Origin: DASSQJ01 sp963730165
Lineage (GTDB): Bacteria > Actinomycetota > Actinomycetes > Actinomycetales > Dermatophilaceae
Direction: 5' to 3'
Assembly (NCBI GenBank): GCA_963730165.1
Contig: CAVSQS010000002.1
Coordinates: 558,001-622,000, forward strand
Length of the DNA: 64,000 nt
Of this stretch, positions 42,570-51,475 are shown in pieces; within the stretch, counting starts at the first letter, position 1; every line of letters begins with the position of its first letter. Under the pieces are notes generated by a model, which saw nothing but the letters and a program-made list of their open reading frames with translations, ran no database searches and was not told the DNA's origin. Made by a program: the position numbers and the translations under genes.

Positions 42570-44377
42570 GCCGGGGCTCCTTCCGCCGGGGCGCCCAGTC
42601 GGGCGAGGAGGTCGTCGAGGAACGCGAGGACGTCCATCCCGTCGCGGACCTCGCCGTCGACGAGGTCCGCGGCGTCGCCGAGCTCGCTGCGGCGTCCCGC
42701 GACGAGGACGGTGTCGACCCCGGCGGCGCGCAGCTCGTCGACGGCGGCGGCGCCGTGCTCGGCGTAGCCGCGCGCGCTGGAGGCGAGGATGGCGACCGGC
42801 CCCCCCGCCTCGGCGGGCCGGATCCCCCCGGCCGCCAGGAGGTTCGTCACGAAGGCCTGGCGGGTGCCGTGCTCGCGCTGCGGCCCGAGGGTCCGCACGA
42901 CGACGGCGGGTTCCCCGAGGGCACGAGCCCGGTCGCGCAGGGACTCGTACGCGGCGGCGTCGCGTCGCGGCACGAGCGCGCCCGCGGCGGCGGGCACCTC
43001 TGCGCGGGGCCGGCGTTCGGGCGTGAGGTCGGCGAGAGTGGGGAACATCGACACGCCCGTGATCGGTCGACGCCGCGCCGCCAGGTCCTCGCGCCGGTCA
43101 CGCGTCGCGTCGTCGGCCCAGCTGCGGGGCAGCCCGTCGGCCAACGCCCGCTCGGCCCCGCCGGCTCGCTCGACCTCCTGGAAGCGGGCCCACACGCGGG
43201 CGGCCAGGTCGTCGGTGAGCGACTCGAGGTACCACGACCCGCCGCCGGGGTCGGTGACCCGCCCCACGTTGGACTCCTCGGCGAGGAGGAGCTGGGTGTT
43301 GCGGGCCAGCCGCCGGGAGAACCGCTCGGGCAACCCGAGGACCGTGTCGTGCGGCAGGACGGTGACGACGTCGGCGCTGCCGATCGAGGCGCCGAACACC
43401 GCGAGGGTGTTGCGCAGGACGTTGACCCATGGTTCCTCCCGGGTCGTCATCCGCAGGCTGGTCACGGCGTGGAGACGGGCGCCGCGGCGCTCGCCGGGGA
43501 CGCCGCAGGCCTCCCCCACCCGGGCCCAGACCCGGCGCAGGGCACGCAGCGACGCAGCGGTGAGGAACTGGTCCTGGGTGGCCGGCACGCGGAACTCGAC
43601 GAGGGGGAAGGCATCGGCCGTCGCCAGGCCGGCGGCCTCGAGGTGGCGCAGGTACCCGACGCCGGTCGAGGTGGCCACCGCGAGCGCGTCTACGATCCCG
43701 GCCCCGGCGTCGTGGAGGACCCGCGCGTCGACGGTGACGGCACTCCAGCCCTCACGACCGGCGCAGGCGCCGGCGAGGTCGGCGAGGGGGGAGAGGTCGG
43801 GCACGCCGCCGGTGCGGGCGGCGGCGCCGACCGGGTCGAGCCCGAGGCTGACGCCGACCGCGGGTCGATCGCCGACGACGTCGAGGAGCGCGCGGGCCGC
43901 CTCCGGCTGGTCGGTCCACGACGAGACGGCCACGGGGGCCAGGTCGAGGTGGACGTCGGCCAGGACCTCGGCGAGGTCGGTCGCTGCGATGCCGTCGGGT
44001 CCCACGTGCACCCAGACGGAGGAGACCCCGTGCTCGAGGTCGTCGAGGACCGCGGAGCGGGAGAGCGTGACGTCGGGGTCGTCGTGCAGCTGCCGGACGT
44101 CCCAGGAGGTGCCGGCGTCCCGCAGGACCCGCCCGCGCGTGAAGGGCATCTCGCCCGGGGCGCCGAGGGCGCGGTCCTCGCGCAGGTAGAGCGGCTCGAC
44201 CGTCAGCCCTCCCTCGAGCACGGTCCGCAGCGCGGCCTCGGCCTGCGGGCCGTCGAGCTGGTCGTCCTCCGCGCGGCGCCGGTTGAGCACGCCCGCGACG
44301 AGCTCCTGCCAGTCCTCGCGGGTCCGGGGCGCGAAGCCCTCCGCGAGCGGCATCCCCTCGGGCGCGACCTGCGTCAT
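42566..44377 (-). CDS. mutA: Methylmalonyl-CoA mutase small subunit
   Basis: The 603-residue protein resembles MutB but lacks the DxHxxG cobalamin motif; the degenerate B12-domain region reads PVAILASSARGYAEHGAAAV. Recognisable blocks are TSLRMTTREEPWVNVLRNTL and GRVTDPGGGSWYLESLTDDL. The small subunit is structural in the heterodimer. The ATG at 44377 is preceded by GAGGAG. TAGGGT (minus strand, 44413-44418) is a possible -10 for the mutA-mutB-meaB operon. Confidence 0.93.
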   Translation of the reverse strand: MTQVAPEGMPLAEGFAPRTREDWQELVAGVLNRRRAEDDQLDGPQAEAALRTVLEGGLTVEPLYLREDRALGAPGEMPFTRGRVLRDAGTSWDVRQLHDDPDVTLSRSAVLDDLEHGVSSVWVHVGPDGIAATDLAEVLADVHLDLAPVAVSSWTDQPEAARALLDVVGDRPAVGVSLGLDPVGAAARTGGVPDLSPLADLAGACAGREGWSAVTVDARVLHDAGAGIVDALAVATSTGVGYLRHLEAAGLATADAFPLVEFRVPATQDQFLTAASLRALRRVWARVGEACGVPGERRGARLHAVTSLRMTTREEPWVNVLRNTLAVFGASIGSADVVTVLPHDTVLGLPERFSRRLARNTQLLLAEESNVGRVTDPGGGSWYLESLTDDLAARVWARFQEVERAGGAERALADGLPRSWADDATRDRREDLAARRRPITGVSMFPTLADLTPERRPRAEVPAAAGALVPRRDAAAYESLRDRARALGEPAVVVRTLGPQREHGTRQAFVTNLLAAGGIRPAEAGGPVAILASSARGYAEHGAAAVDELRAAGVDTVLVAGRRSELGDAADLVDGEVRDGMDVLAFLDDLLARLGAPAEGAPA

Positions 44378-44475
44378 CCGAACTCCTCGACCTCGACGCT
44401 CCTGCGCCGCCCACCCTAGCCAAGCGACGGCCGAGCACCGGCGTGGGATGCGGCACACGGTCGGGCGCTGCGGCG

Positions 44476-44496
44476 GGCGCCGGGCCCGGGGGCGCC
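44476..44496 (-). terminator. Candidate hairpin after map
   Basis: GGCGCC at 44476-44481 and 44491-44496 flank a GC core, forming a short stable stem six bases after the map stop. It may end the secY-adk-map transcript before mutA. Confidence 0.35.
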
Positions 44497-44502
44497 GGGT
44501 GG

Positions 44503-45357
44503 TCAGGCGGGGGTGATCGCGGCGTACGGGACGCCGAGCGCGGCGAGGCGCTCGGCCCCGCCGTCGAGGGCGGTCAGCACGCACAGCCCACCCGAGGTGA
44601 CGGCGACCGAGTGCTCCCAGTGGGCCGCGCGCGAGCCGTCCCGGGTGACGACGGTCCAGTCGTCGTCGAGCACGGTGTTGTCCTGGTCGCCGAGCGTGAC
44701 CATCGGCTCGATGCAGATCGTCGTGCCCTCGACGACCCGGGGTCCCTTCCCGCCGACGCGGTAGTTGGGCACCTGCGGGTCCATGTGCATCGAGGTGCCG
44801 ATGCCGTGACCGACGTAGTCCTCGACGATCCCGTACTCGCGGCCCCGCCGCGTCCCGGAGTCGGTGAGCGAGTCCTCGACGGCGGCACCGACGGCGTAGA
44901 GGTCGCCGCCGACCCGCAGCGCGGCGATACCCGCCCACAGGGCGGTCTCGGTGTCGTCGACGAGGTCGAGGTCCGGCGCGCGGGCAGCCTCGCGGCCTCC
45001 GACGATGACGCTGACCGCGGCGTCACCGTTCCACCGGCCCACCTGGGCGCCGCAGTCGACCGAGAGCAGGTCGCCCTCCTCGAGGACGCGGCCCTGCGGG
45101 ATCCCGTGGACGATCTCGTCGTTGACCGAGGTGCACAGGGTGTGCCGGTACCCCGGCACGAGCTGGAAGTTGGGGACCCCGCCGTGGTCACGGATGTGGG
45201 TCTCGGCCAGGGTGTCGAGCTCCAGGGTCGTGGCGCCCGGGCGCACCGCCGCGACGACGAGCTCGAGCGTCCGCCCGACGAGCAGGCCGGCCGTGCGCAT
45301 CATCGCGAGCTGCTCGGGCGTCTTGCCCTCGCACCTGTCGCGACTGAACAGTCCCAT
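44503..45357 (-). CDS. map: Methionine aminopeptidase, type I
   Basis: The 284-residue enzyme removes initiator methionine. Metal ligands are visible in DLLSVDCGAQVGRWNGDAAV (two Asp), DYVGHGIGTSMH (His), TICIEPMVTLGD (Glu) and AAHWEHSVAVTS (Glu). TSVNDEIVHGIPQGRVLEEG precedes them. A start at ATG 45357 gives MGLFSRDRCEGKTPEQLAMM, so a short N-terminal lead is present. It follows adk by 117 bases; in most actinobacteria infA follows map, but mutA does here. Confidence 0.95.
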   Translation of the reverse strand: MGLFSRDRCEGKTPEQLAMMRTAGLLVGRTLELVVAAVRPGATTLELDTLAETHIRDHGGVPNFQLVPGYRHTLCTSVNDEIVHGIPQGRVLEEGDLLSVDCGAQVGRWNGDAAVSVIVGGREAARAPDLDLVDDTETALWAGIAALRVGGDLYAVGAAVEDSLTDSGTRRGREYGIVEDYVGHGIGTSMHMDPQVPNYRVGGKGPRVVEGTTICIEPMVTLGDQDNTVLDDDWTVVTRDGSRAAHWEHSVAVTSGGLCVLTALDGGAERLAALGVPYAAITPA

Positions 45358-45474
45358 GCCGCGAAACCCTACCCGGCGGGCGCCCGTCGCCCGCGACGCC
45401 CGGGGAAGGACGAGGGCACGCCGTACTCCTCGGCGGGCGCGCGGCGTGCTCTCCTCGTTCGTGGGCGGCAGACC

Positions 45475-46036
45475 TCAGCCGAGGGCGGCGACGACCCGCT
45501 GGGTCACCTCGTCGACCTCACCCTCGCCGTCGACCTCGACGAGCAGGCCTCGCTCGCGGTAGGTGTCGGAGAGCGGACGGGTCTCGCGGTGGTAGATGGC
45601 CATCCGCTCGCGGATGACCTCCTCGGTGTCGTCGGCGCGGCCCTCGATCTCGGCACGCTTCAGCAGCCTGCCCACGACGACCTCGTCGTCGACGACGAGC
45701 TCGAGGACCCGGTCGAGACCGGTCGCCGTGCGCCGCGAGCATCCGCTCGAGCGCCTCGACCTGGGCAAGCGTGCGCGGGTACCCGTCGAGCAGGAAGCCC
45801 CGGGCACAGTCGGCCTGGGCGAGACGGTCCTCGACGATGGCGTTGGTGATCTCGTCGCTGACGTAGCCGCCGGACGCGAGGATCTCCTTGACCTGCTTCC
45901 CCAGCTCGGTCTGGTTCGTGATGTTGGCGCGGAAGATGTCGCCGGTCGAGATCGCGGGGATCCCGTAGTGGTCGGCGATGCGGGACGCCTGGGTGCCCTT
46001 GCCGGCGCCGGGCGGACCGAGGATGAGGAGGCGCAT
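45475..46036 (-). pseudogene. adk: Adenylate kinase gene with a one-base frameshift
   Basis: The start reads MRLLILGPPGAGKGTQASRI (Walker A GPPGAGKGT), then AISTGDIFRANI (AMP site) and GFLLDGYPRTLAQVEALERM. After LAAHG the frame is lost; the true continuation LDRVLELVVDDEVVVGRLLK, RAEIEGRADDTEEVIRERMA and HRETRPLSDTYRERGLLVEV lies in another frame to a stop at 45475. One extra base near 45724 accounts for it; without it the protein has 186 residues, normal for a short-type (no LID zinc finger) adenylate kinase. adk is essential, so a sequence error is the leading explanation. It lies between secY and map as expected; a second ATG at 46039 is also possible. Confidence 0.85.
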
Positions 46037-46099
46037 CATGACGGGGCCCCCACGAAGTAGTCGGAGGAGCGGAGCGGGGAGAACTGCGTGGGCGTGTCA

Positions 46100-47414
46100 T
46101 CAGCGGAGGAACCCTTCGTAGTGGCGCTGCTGCAGCTGGGCCTCGATCTGCTTCACCGTCTCGAGACCGACACCGACGATGATGAGGATCGAGGTGCCGC
46201 CGAACGGGAAGTTCTGGTTGGCGTCGACGAGGACCAGCGCGATGAGCGGGAGGAGCGAGATCAGCGCGAGGTAGATCGCGCCGGGCACCGTGATCCGGGT
46301 CAGGACGTAGTTGCAGGTACTCGGCCGTGGGTCGCCCGGCGCGGATACCCGGGATGAAGCCGCCGTACTTCTTCATGTTGTCGGCGACTTCGGTGGGGTT
46401 GAACGTGATCGACACGTAGAAGAACGTGAAGAAGAGGATGAGCGCGGTGTACAGGGCCATGTAGTACGGGTGGTCGCCCCGCACGAGGTGGGCGTTGATC
46501 CAGTCGACCCAGCCGGAGTTGACGCCGTCGGGGCTCTGGTTGAACTGCGCGATGAGCATCGGCAGCGAGAGCAGCGAGCTGGCGAAGATCACCGGGATGA
46601 CACCGGCCATGTTGACCTTGAGCGGGATGTACGTGGAGGTGCCGCCGTAGACGCGCCGGCCGACCATCCGCTTGGCGTACTGCACCGGGATGCGGCGCTG
46701 GCTCTGCTCGACGAAGACGACGAGCGCGATGACGACGAAGCCCATGGCGATGATGCCGAGGAAGATCGTCCAGCCGGAGCGCTGCTGGATCGCCCACAGC
46801 GAGCTCGGGAACCGCGCGGCGATCGAGGTGAAGATGAGCAGCGACATCCCGTTGCCGACGCCCTTGTCGGTGATGAGCTCACCGAGCCACATGATCAGGC
46901 CGGTGCCGGCGGTCATGGTGAGGACCATGATGAGGATCGTCACGACCGAGTCGTTCGAGAGGATCGTGGTGCACGAGGGGTTGTTGAACAGCGTCGCCGG
47001 GTTCTGCGCGAACGTCACGAGTGTCGAGCTCTGGAGGACGGCCAGGCCGATGGTGAGGTAGCGCGTGTACTGCGTCATCTTCGCCTGACCGGCCTGGCCC
47101 TCCTTCTTCAGGGCCTCGAACCGGGGGATGACGACCGTGAGCAGCTGCACGATGATGCTCGCCGTGATGTACGGCATGATCCCCAGCGCGAAGATCGACA
47201 GCTGGAGCAGCGCCCCACCGCTGAAGAGGTTGATCAGGCCGAGCAGCTGGTTGCTGTTGTCGGCGCCGCTGATGCACTGCTGCACGAGCGGGTAGCTGAC
47301 GCCCGGGGTCGGCACATGGGAGCCGAGCCGGAACAGCGCGATGATGGCCAGCGTGAACAGCAGCTTCCTGCGCAGGTCGGGCGTCTTGAACGCACGGCCG
47401 AAAGCGGATAGCAC
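46100..47414 (-). pseudogene. secY: SecY preprotein translocase gene with a one-base frameshift
   Basis: The product starts MLSAFGRAFKTPDLRRKLLF and shows the SecY membrane segments, including NLFSGGALLQLSIFALGIMP, YITASIIVQLLTVVIP and MVGRRVYGGTSTYIPLKVN. The frame breaks after GGFIPGIRAGRPTAEYL; the expected remainder NYVLTRIT, then PGAIYLALISLLPLIALVLV, GGTSILIIVGVGLETVKQIE and QRHYEGFLR with stop at 46100 is one frame away. A single extra base at 46313 explains it; the corrected protein has 437 residues, the normal length. SecY is essential, so sequence error is favoured over real loss. It begins the secY-adk-map group after a strong hairpin. Confidence 0.88.
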
Positions 47415-47522
47415 AGGTCCTCCAGAGTGCGGCCGGGGTGGGCCGCGTCGTCAACGATCCGTCACAAGATACCCGTAGGGTCCGGGGTGCCCGGGCGCCG
47501 AGGGTGGTCCACCACACGCCGA

Positions 47523-47557
47523 GGGCCGGGTCCCGGGCAGTGCTCGGGACCCGGCCC
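47523..47557 (-). terminator. Strong hairpin between rplO and secY
   Basis: GGGCCGGGTCCCG and its exact reverse complement form a 13-bp stem with a nine-base loop in the 167-bp gap after rplO. It can end or attenuate the rpsJ-rplO transcript before secY-adk-map. Confidence 0.7.
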
Positions 47558-47581
47558 AGCGGTATGTGGTCACGGGTGGGC

Positions 47582-48064
47582 TCAGGCGATCGTCGCCGAG
47601 CCGCCCGCCGCTTCGATCTTCTCCTTGGCGCTCGTGGAGAACGCGTCGACGGTCACCTGGACCTTGACGTCGATCTCCCCGGTGCCGAGCACCTTGACCG
47701 GGTGGCCACCGCGGACCGCGCCCTTGGCCACGAGGTCCTCGACGCTGACCTCGCCACCGTCGGGGTACAGCGCGGCGAGGCGGTCGAGGTTCACGACCTG
47801 GTACTCGGTGCGGAACGGGTTCTTGAACCCGCGCAGCTTCGGGAACCGCATGTGCAGCGGGGTGGTACCACCCTGGAAGCCCTCGGGCACCTGGTAGCGC
47901 GCCTTCGTGCCCTTCGTGCCACGACCTGCGGTCTTGCCCCGCCGGCCGCCCTCACCGCGGCCGACCCGCACCTTGGCGGACTTCGAGCCGGGCGCCGGGC
48001 GCAGGTGGTGCACCTTCAGGGCCGCGGCCTCGCCGGTCTTGCCGGCCTTCGTGGTGTCAGCCAT
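47582..48064 (-). CDS. rplO: 50S ribosomal protein L15
   Basis: The 160-residue protein starts MADTTKAGKTGEAAALKVHH and contains RVGRGEGGRRGKTAGRGTKG, GFQGGTTPLHMRFPKLRGFK and KVLGTGEIDVKVQVTVDAFS. L15 helps late 50S assembly. The ATG at 48064 lies one base after the rpmD stop. Confidence 0.97.
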   Translation of the reverse strand: MADTTKAGKTGEAAALKVHHLRPAPGSKSAKVRVGRGEGGRRGKTAGRGTKGTKARYQVPEGFQGGTTPLHMRFPKLRGFKNPFRTEYQVVNLDRLAALYPDGGEVSVEDLVAKGAVRGGHPVKVLGTGEIDVKVQVTVDAFSTSAKEKIEAAGGSATIA

Positions 48065-48065
48065 C

Positions 48066-48248
48066 TCACTCAACCTCCTCGACGGCGACGAGGTGCGTCA
48101 CCGTGGTGACCATCCCGCGGATCTCGGGACGGTCCTCCTTCACGACGACGTCACCGATGCGCTTGAGCCCGAGGCTGCGCAGCGTGTCGCGCTGGTTCTG
48201 CTTGCCCCCGATACCGGACCGGGTCTGGGTCACCTTCAGTCGTCCCAT
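48066..48248 (-). CDS. rpmD: 50S ribosomal protein L30
   Basis: The 60-residue protein reads MGRLKVTQTRSGIGGKQNQR, LRSLGLKRIGDVVVKEDRPE and ends THLVAVEEVE. Its ATG shares a base with the rpsE stop. L30 is a small 50S protein absent from some lineages but standard in actinobacteria. Confidence 0.96.
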   Translation of the reverse strand: MGRLKVTQTRSGIGGKQNQRDTLRSLGLKRIGDVVVKEDRPEIRGMVTTVTHLVAVEEVE

Positions 48249-48886
48249 CACGCACCCGCCTTCGCCTCGGCGATGCCGGCGGCCTGGGCGCGCAGCATGG
48301 CGGCCGGGGCGACCTGGTCCACGGGCAGCCCGCGGCGAGCCGCGACGGCCTCGGGACGCTCCAGGCCCTTGAGGGCCTCGACGGTCGCGTGGACGATGTT
48401 GATCGCGTTGTCCGAGCCGAGGCTCTTGGACAGCACGTCGTGGATGCCGGCGCACTCGAGCACCGCACGGACCGGGCCACCGGCGATGACACCGGTACCG
48501 GGGCTGGCGGGGCGGAGCATGACGACACCGGCGGCGGCCTCACCCTGGACGGGGTGCGGGATGGTGCCCTGGATGCGGGGGACGCGGAAGAAGTTCTTCT
48601 TCGCCTCCTCGACACCCTTGGCGATCGCCGAGGGCACCTCCTTGGCCTTGCCGTAGCCGACACCTACGGTGCCGTCACCGTCGCCGACGACGACGAGGGC
48701 GGTGAAGCTGAAGCGACGACCACCCTTGACGACCTTGGCCACGCGGTTGATGGTCACGACGCGCTCGAGGTACTGGCTCTTCTCGGCGTCCCGGGAGTCA
48801 CGGCCGCGACGGTCACCGTCGCGCCGGTCGCGGCGCTCGCCGCGCTCGGGGCCGGTCCCGGTGCCTCGACGCTGGGGTCCTGGCAT
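48248..48886 (-). CDS. rpsE: 30S ribosomal protein S5
   Basis: The 212-residue protein has an Arg/Asp-rich N-terminal lead (GERRDRRDGDRRGRDSRDAE, about residues 15-35), the double-stranded-RNA-binding-like domain (YLERVVTINRVAKVVKGGRR, GYGKAKEVPSAIAKGVEEAK) and the S5 C-terminal fold. S5 affects decoding fidelity. The ATG at 48886 matches homologues and follows GAGG; the track-open frame continues upstream without similarity. Confidence 0.96.
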   Translation of the reverse strand: MPGPQRRGTGTGPERGERRDRRDGDRRGRDSRDAEKSQYLERVVTINRVAKVVKGGRRFSFTALVVVGDGDGTVGVGYGKAKEVPSAIAKGVEEAKKNFFRVPRIQGTIPHPVQGEAAAGVVMLRPASPGTGVIAGGPVRAVLECAGIHDVLSKSLGSDNAINIVHATVEALKGLERPEAVAARRGLPVDQVAPAAMLRAQAAGIAEAKAGA

Positions 48887-48929
48887 CAGATGTTCCTCTT
48901 CTCGACAGTCGTGGTGGTGCGGGGGAAGG

Positions 48930-49304
48930 TCACAGCGACAGCCCACCCTCCCGGGCGCCGTCCGCGATGGCGGCGACGCGGCCGTGGTACTTGTTGCCGC
49001 CGCGGTCGAAGACGACCGACTCGACGCCGGCCGCCTTGGCCCGCTCGGCGACCAGCTCGCCGACCTTCTTGGCCTTGCTGGTCTTGTCGCCGTCCAGGGT
49101 GCGCACGTCGGACTCCATGGTCGACGCCGACGCGAGCGTGCGGCCCGCGGTGTCGTCGACGACCTGGACGAAGACGTGGCGCGAGGACCGCGACACGACG
49201 AGACGGGGACGCACGGCGGTGCCGGTGACCTGCTTGCGGACCCGGAGGTGACGACGGCCGCGGGCGGCGGTCTTCCCCTTGGCGCGCTTGGTGATCAGTG
49301 CCAT
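48930..49304 (-). CDS. rplR: 50S ribosomal protein L18
   Basis: The 124-residue protein, with RHLRVRKQVTGTAVRPRLVV, SRSSRHVFVQVVDDTAGRTL and FDRGGNKYHGRVAAIADGAR, binds 5S rRNA together with L5 and L25. It lies three bases after rplF and before rpsE in the standard spc order. Confidence 0.97.
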   Translation of the reverse strand: MALITKRAKGKTAARGRRHLRVRKQVTGTAVRPRLVVSRSSRHVFVQVVDDTAGRTLASASTMESDVRTLDGDKTSKAKKVGELVAERAKAAGVESVVFDRGGNKYHGRVAAIADGAREGGLSL

Positions 49305-49307
49305 CGG

Positions 49308-49844
49308 TTACTTACCAGCCTTTCCGACCTTGCGGCGGATGTGCTCGCCCGCGTAGCGGACACCCTTGCCCTTGTAGGGGTCGGGCTTGCGGAGCTTGCG
49401 GATGTTCGCGGCGACCTCGCCGACGAGCTGCTTGTCGATGCCCTGGACCGAGAACCGGGTGGGGTTCTCGACGGCGAAGGTGATGCCGTCCGGCGGCTCG
49501 ATGACGATCGAGTGCGAGTAGCCGAGCGCGAACTCGAGGTTCGTGCCCTTGGCCTGCACGCGGTAGCCGGTGCCGTGGATCTCGAGCTTCTTCTCGTAGC
49601 CCTCGGTGACACCGAGGACCATGTTGTTGATGAGTGAGCGGGTCAGGCCGTGCAGCGAGCGCGACGCGCGCTCGTCGTCCGGGCGCTTGACCTCGATGGT
49701 CGCGTCGCCCTGCTCGACGGTGATCGGCTCGGCCACGACGTGCGAGAGCTCGCCCTTCGGGCCCTTGACGGTGACCTCGCGGCCGTCGATCGTGACGTCG
49801 ACACCGCTCGGGATCGTGACGGGGAGTCGTCCGATTCGCGACAT
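49308..49844 (-). CDS. rplF: 50S ribosomal protein L6
   Basis: The 178-residue protein has MSRIGRLPVTIPSGVDVTID and the L6 signature PDPYKGKGVRYAGEHIRRKV near the end; two repeated L6 folds are expected. It lies near the factor-binding site of the 50S subunit. Spacing to rpsH is 12 bases. Confidence 0.97.
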   Translation of the reverse strand: MSRIGRLPVTIPSGVDVTIDGREVTVKGPKGELSHVVAEPITVEQGDATIEVKRPDDERASRSLHGLTRSLINNMVLGVTEGYEKKLEIHGTGYRVQAKGTNLEFALGYSHSIVIEPPDGITFAVENPTRFSVQGIDKQLVGEVAANIRKLRKPDPYKGKGVRYAGEHIRRKVGKAGK

Positions 49845-49856
49845 GGTGCTACCCCC

Positions 49857-50255
49857 TTACCAGACGTAGGCGAGGACTTCCCCACCTACACCCTTGTTGG
49901 CGGCCTGCTTGTCGGTGAGCAGGCCGGAGGACGTCGAGATGATGGCGACGCCGAGGCCACCGAGCACCTTGGGCAGGTTGGTGGACTTGGCGTACACCCG
50001 CAGGCCGGGCTTGCTGACGCGGCGCAGGCCGGCGATCGAGCGCTCCCGGTTGGGGCCGTACTTGAGCTGGATCGTCAGTGTCCTGCCGACCTCGGCCTCG
50101 TCGACGGTCCAGCCGGCGATGTAGCCCTCGGCCTGGAGGATCTCGGCGATGCGGCTCTTGAGCTTCGAGAACGGCATGCTCACTGCGTCCTTGTGCGCCG
50201 AGTTGGCGTTGCGGACGCGGGTCAGCATGTCCGCGATCGGGTCTGTCATGGTCAT
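49857..50255 (-). CDS. rpsH: 30S ribosomal protein S8
   Basis: The 132-residue protein shows TDPIADMLTRVRNANSAHKD, YAKSTNLPKVLGGLGVAIIS and GLLTDKQAANKGVGGEVLAYVW-type C-terminal signature (GGEVLAYVW). S8 binds helix 21 of 16S rRNA and in E. coli represses the spc operon at the L5 start. Two candidate starts, Met1 and Met3, are adjacent. Confidence 0.97.
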   Translation of the reverse strand: MTMTDPIADMLTRVRNANSAHKDAVSMPFSKLKSRIAEILQAEGYIAGWTVDEAEVGRTLTIQLKYGPNRERSIAGLRRVSKPGLRVYAKSTNLPKVLGGLGVAIISTSSGLLTDKQAANKGVGGEVLAYVW

Positions 50256-50368
50256 TGGGCTTCTCCGCCCTCTCTCACCGCGGTTTCCGCTCCCGGCGGG
50301 GCCGGGTGGACCTTCGATGTAGATGGATCTGGGTCACCGCCGCGGGTGCGACGGGGAATGGTCGGGTC

Positions 50369-50554
50369 CTACCAGGAGGACTTGGTCACGCCGGGGAGCT
50401 CGCCGCGGTGGGCCATCTCCCTGAGGCAGATCCGGCACAGGCCGAACTTGCGGTAGACCGAGTGCGGGCGGCCGCAGCGCTGGCAGCGCGTGTAGGCGCG
50501 CACCTTGAACTTCTGCTGCTTGTTCGCCTTGTTGACAAGGGCAGTCTTGGCCAT
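50369..50554 (-). CDS. rpsZ: 30S ribosomal protein S14 type Z (zinc-binding)
   Basis: The 61-residue S14 carries Cys24, Cys27, Cys40 and Cys43 in RCQRCGRPHSVYRKFGLCRI, the zinc-binding short form. Many actinobacteria also encode a zinc-free long S14 under Zur control elsewhere. It lies three bases after rplE. Confidence 0.97.
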   Translation of the reverse strand: MAKTALVNKANKQQKFKVRAYTRCQRCGRPHSVYRKFGLCRICLREMAHRGELPGVTKSSW

Positions 50555-50556
50555 GC

Positions 50557-51123
50557 TCAGTTCTCCTTGAACGGGAAGCCGAGCGCCTTGAGCAGCGCAC
50601 GACCCTCGTCGTCGTTCGTGGCGGTGGTGACGACCGTGATGTCCATGCCCCGGACGCGGTCGATCCGGTCCTGGTCGATCTCGTGGAACATCGACTGCTC
50701 CGTGAGGCCGAAGGTGTAGTTGCCCCGGCCGTCGAACTGCTTCGGCGACAGGCCGCGGAAGTCACGGATGCGCGGGAGGGCGACCGTCACGAGGCGGTCG
50801 AGGAACTCCCACATCCGGTCGCCGCGCAGGGTGGCGTGCGCACCGATCGGCATCCCCTCGCGCAGCTTGAACTGCGCGATGGACTTGCGGGCCCGGGTGA
50901 CGACCGGCTTCTGGCCGGTGATCGACGTCAGGTCGCGGACAGCGCCATCGATGAGCTTGCTGTCCTTGGCCGCGTCGCCGACACCCATGTTGACGACGAC
51001 CTTCGTGACGCCGGGCACCTGCATGACGTTGGCGTAGCCGAACTGGTCGGTGAGGGCGCCCTTGATCTCGTCCTGGTACCGCGTCTTCAGGCGGGGGGTG
51101 GTGGTGGTAGCGGTGTCTGCCAT
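50557..51123 (-). CDS. rplE: 50S ribosomal protein L5
   Basis: The 188-residue protein has YANVMQVPGVTKVVVNMGVG, GQKPVVTRARKSIAQFKLRE and NYTFGLTEQSMFHEIDQDRI, all L5 blocks. It binds 5S rRNA and contacts P-site tRNA. The ATG at 51123 is chosen over one three codons upstream because it has the better spacing to the rplX stop. Confidence 0.97.
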   Translation of the reverse strand: MADTATTTTPRLKTRYQDEIKGALTDQFGYANVMQVPGVTKVVVNMGVGDAAKDSKLIDGAVRDLTSITGQKPVVTRARKSIAQFKLREGMPIGAHATLRGDRMWEFLDRLVTVALPRIRDFRGLSPKQFDGRGNYTFGLTEQSMFHEIDQDRIDRVRGMDITVVTTATNDDEGRALLKALGFPFKEN

Positions 51124-51128
51124 CTCTC

Positions 51129-51473
51129 TCACAGGTCCTTGCCCGAGCGCGCGCCGACGCGGACACGGCTCGCCTTCTGGCGGCCGTCGCGCTCGACGGT
51201 CTCGACGCGGGTCTTGATCCGGGTGGGCTTCTTGTCCGAGGGGTCGACGACGGCCACGTTGCTCACGTGGATCGGCGCCTCCTGGACGATGAGGCCACCG
51301 GTGCGGCTGCCACGGGCGGACTCGCCGGCCTTGGTGTGGCGGGTGACGCGGTTGACGCCCTCCACCGTGACCCGACCGCGCTCACGGTCGACGGCGATGA
51401 CCTTGCCCGTGCTGCCCTTGTCCTTGCCGGCGAGCACCTGGACGGTGTCGCCCTTCTTGATCTTGGACGCCAT
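51129..51473 (-). CDS. rplX: 50S ribosomal protein L24
   Basis: The 114-residue protein starts MASKIKKGDTVQVLAGKDKG, a KOW motif, followed by GRVTVEGVNRVTRHTKAGES. L24 initiates 50S assembly by binding 23S rRNA domain I. It lies three bases after rplN. Confidence 0.97.
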   Translation of the reverse strand: MASKIKKGDTVQVLAGKDKGSTGKVIAVDRERGRVTVEGVNRVTRHTKAGESARGSRTGGLIVQEAPIHVSNVAVVDPSDKKPTRIKTRVETVERDGRQKASRVRVGARSGKDL

Positions 51474-51475
51474 GG

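Noticed and set aside
45660..47414. secY as a 584-residue fusion protein
   Set aside because: The C-terminal part is an out-of-frame reading through the true secY end and adk, produced by the single extra base at 46313.
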